A stretch of 5,517 nt of DNA from Candidatus Woesearchaeota archaeon (GTDB taxonomy: Archaea > Nanobdellota > Nanobdellia > Woesearchaeales > UBA525), in contig DAHXMN010000043.1 of the NCBI GenBank assembly GCA_027371725.1, forward strand, positions 1 through 5,517. The letters run 5' to 3'. Under the pieces are notes generated by a model that saw nothing but the letters and a program-made list of their open reading frames with translations, did no database searches and had not been told where the DNA came from. Shown here piece by piece: positions 5,416 through 5,517 of the stretch (positions are counted from its first letter, which is position 1; each line of letters begins with the position of its first letter). A program made the position numbers and the translations under genes.

Positions 5416-5468
5416 CATCGCCCTCCACGCTCTTCACTCGGGCAATACACACGGCGAACGGCGAGGGG

Positions 5469-5476
5469 TTTATAAA
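5469..5476 (-). promoter_or_regulatory. Archaeal TATA box of the ribosomal-protein operon promoter
   Basis: TTTATAAA, matching the archaeal TATA consensus, in an AT-rich patch that stands out from the GC-rich surroundings. Transcription on the minus strand would start about 25 bases downstream, near 5446, giving a leader of roughly 95-100 bases before uS13. The box is palindromic, so it could also serve a gene to the right. The bases upstream of it on the minus strand (GCAACC) are not a good BRE. Confidence 0.65.
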
Positions 5477-5492
5477 GGTTGCTATTCAAAAA

Positions 5493-5504
5493 AATTGTGC
5501 AATT
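5493..5504. repeat. Inverted repeat AATTG-TG-CAATT, possible operator
   Basis: Perfect 5-base arms around a 2-base centre, 16 bases upstream of the TATA box on the minus strand. The position suits an activator site for the operon, or an operator for a divergent gene beyond the right edge. It lies in AT-rich DNA, where such short palindromes occur by chance. The rest of 5477-5517 shows nothing else I can support. Confidence 0.3.
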
Positions 5505-5517
5505 CACTCTGAACTTG

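Noticed and set aside
1..5517. CRISPR array, insertion sequence, attachment site or other mobile element.
   Set aside because: No regularly spaced repeats, no transposase or integrase frame and no terminal inverted repeats. The tRNA-Leu 3' end has no nearby direct copy within the window.

Overview
The window is GC-rich archaeal DNA. Most of it is one leftward (minus-strand) ribosomal-protein/RNA-polymerase operon in the conserved archaeal order: rps13 (uS13) - rps4 (uS4) - rps11 (uS11) - rpoD (RNA polymerase subunit D) - tRNA-Leu(GAG) - rpl18e (eL18) - rpl13 (uL13) - rps9 (uS9). Subunit D and eL18 have no bacterial form in such a cluster, and the start sites carry GGAGG-type ribosome binding sites. 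The domain assignment to Archaea is therefore secure. A DPANN, perhaps Woesearchaeota-like, lineage is only a guess from the style of uS4 and uS13 (WKMNS in uS4, RGQRTKSNFR in uS13).

Layout from left to right. Positions 1-1479 hold the 3' part of an unrecognised plus-strand gene that enters from beyond the left edge. Positions 1480-1544 are a short convergent intergenic region with pyrimidine-rich tracts on both strands, probably used as terminators. Positions 1545-2741 hold rps9, rpl13 and rpl18e, tightly packed or overlapping. Positions 2742-2827 are a spacer with three small potential hairpins. Positions 2828-2911 are a class II tRNA-Leu(GAG), whose first two bases are also the last two bases of the rpoD stop codon. 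Positions 2910-5349 hold rpoD, rps11, rps4 and rps13, again closely packed. Positions 5350-5517 are the operon leader and promoter: a TTTATAAA box about 120 bases before the uS13 start, a hairpin in the leader, and an AATTG/CAATT inverted repeat upstream of the box.

The genes supply small-subunit head, body and platform proteins, two large-subunit proteins, one assembly-platform subunit of RNA polymerase and one leucine tRNA. The layout suggests a single growth-linked transcription unit with translational coupling at rps13/rps4, rps4/rps11 and rpl13/rps9. I see no new defence system or mobile element. The points most worth a second look are the stop-codon/tRNA overlap, the hairpin-rich spacer behind the tRNA, the charged C-terminal tail of uS4, the second in-frame start with its own ribosome binding site before uS13, and the unrecognised plus-strand gene.
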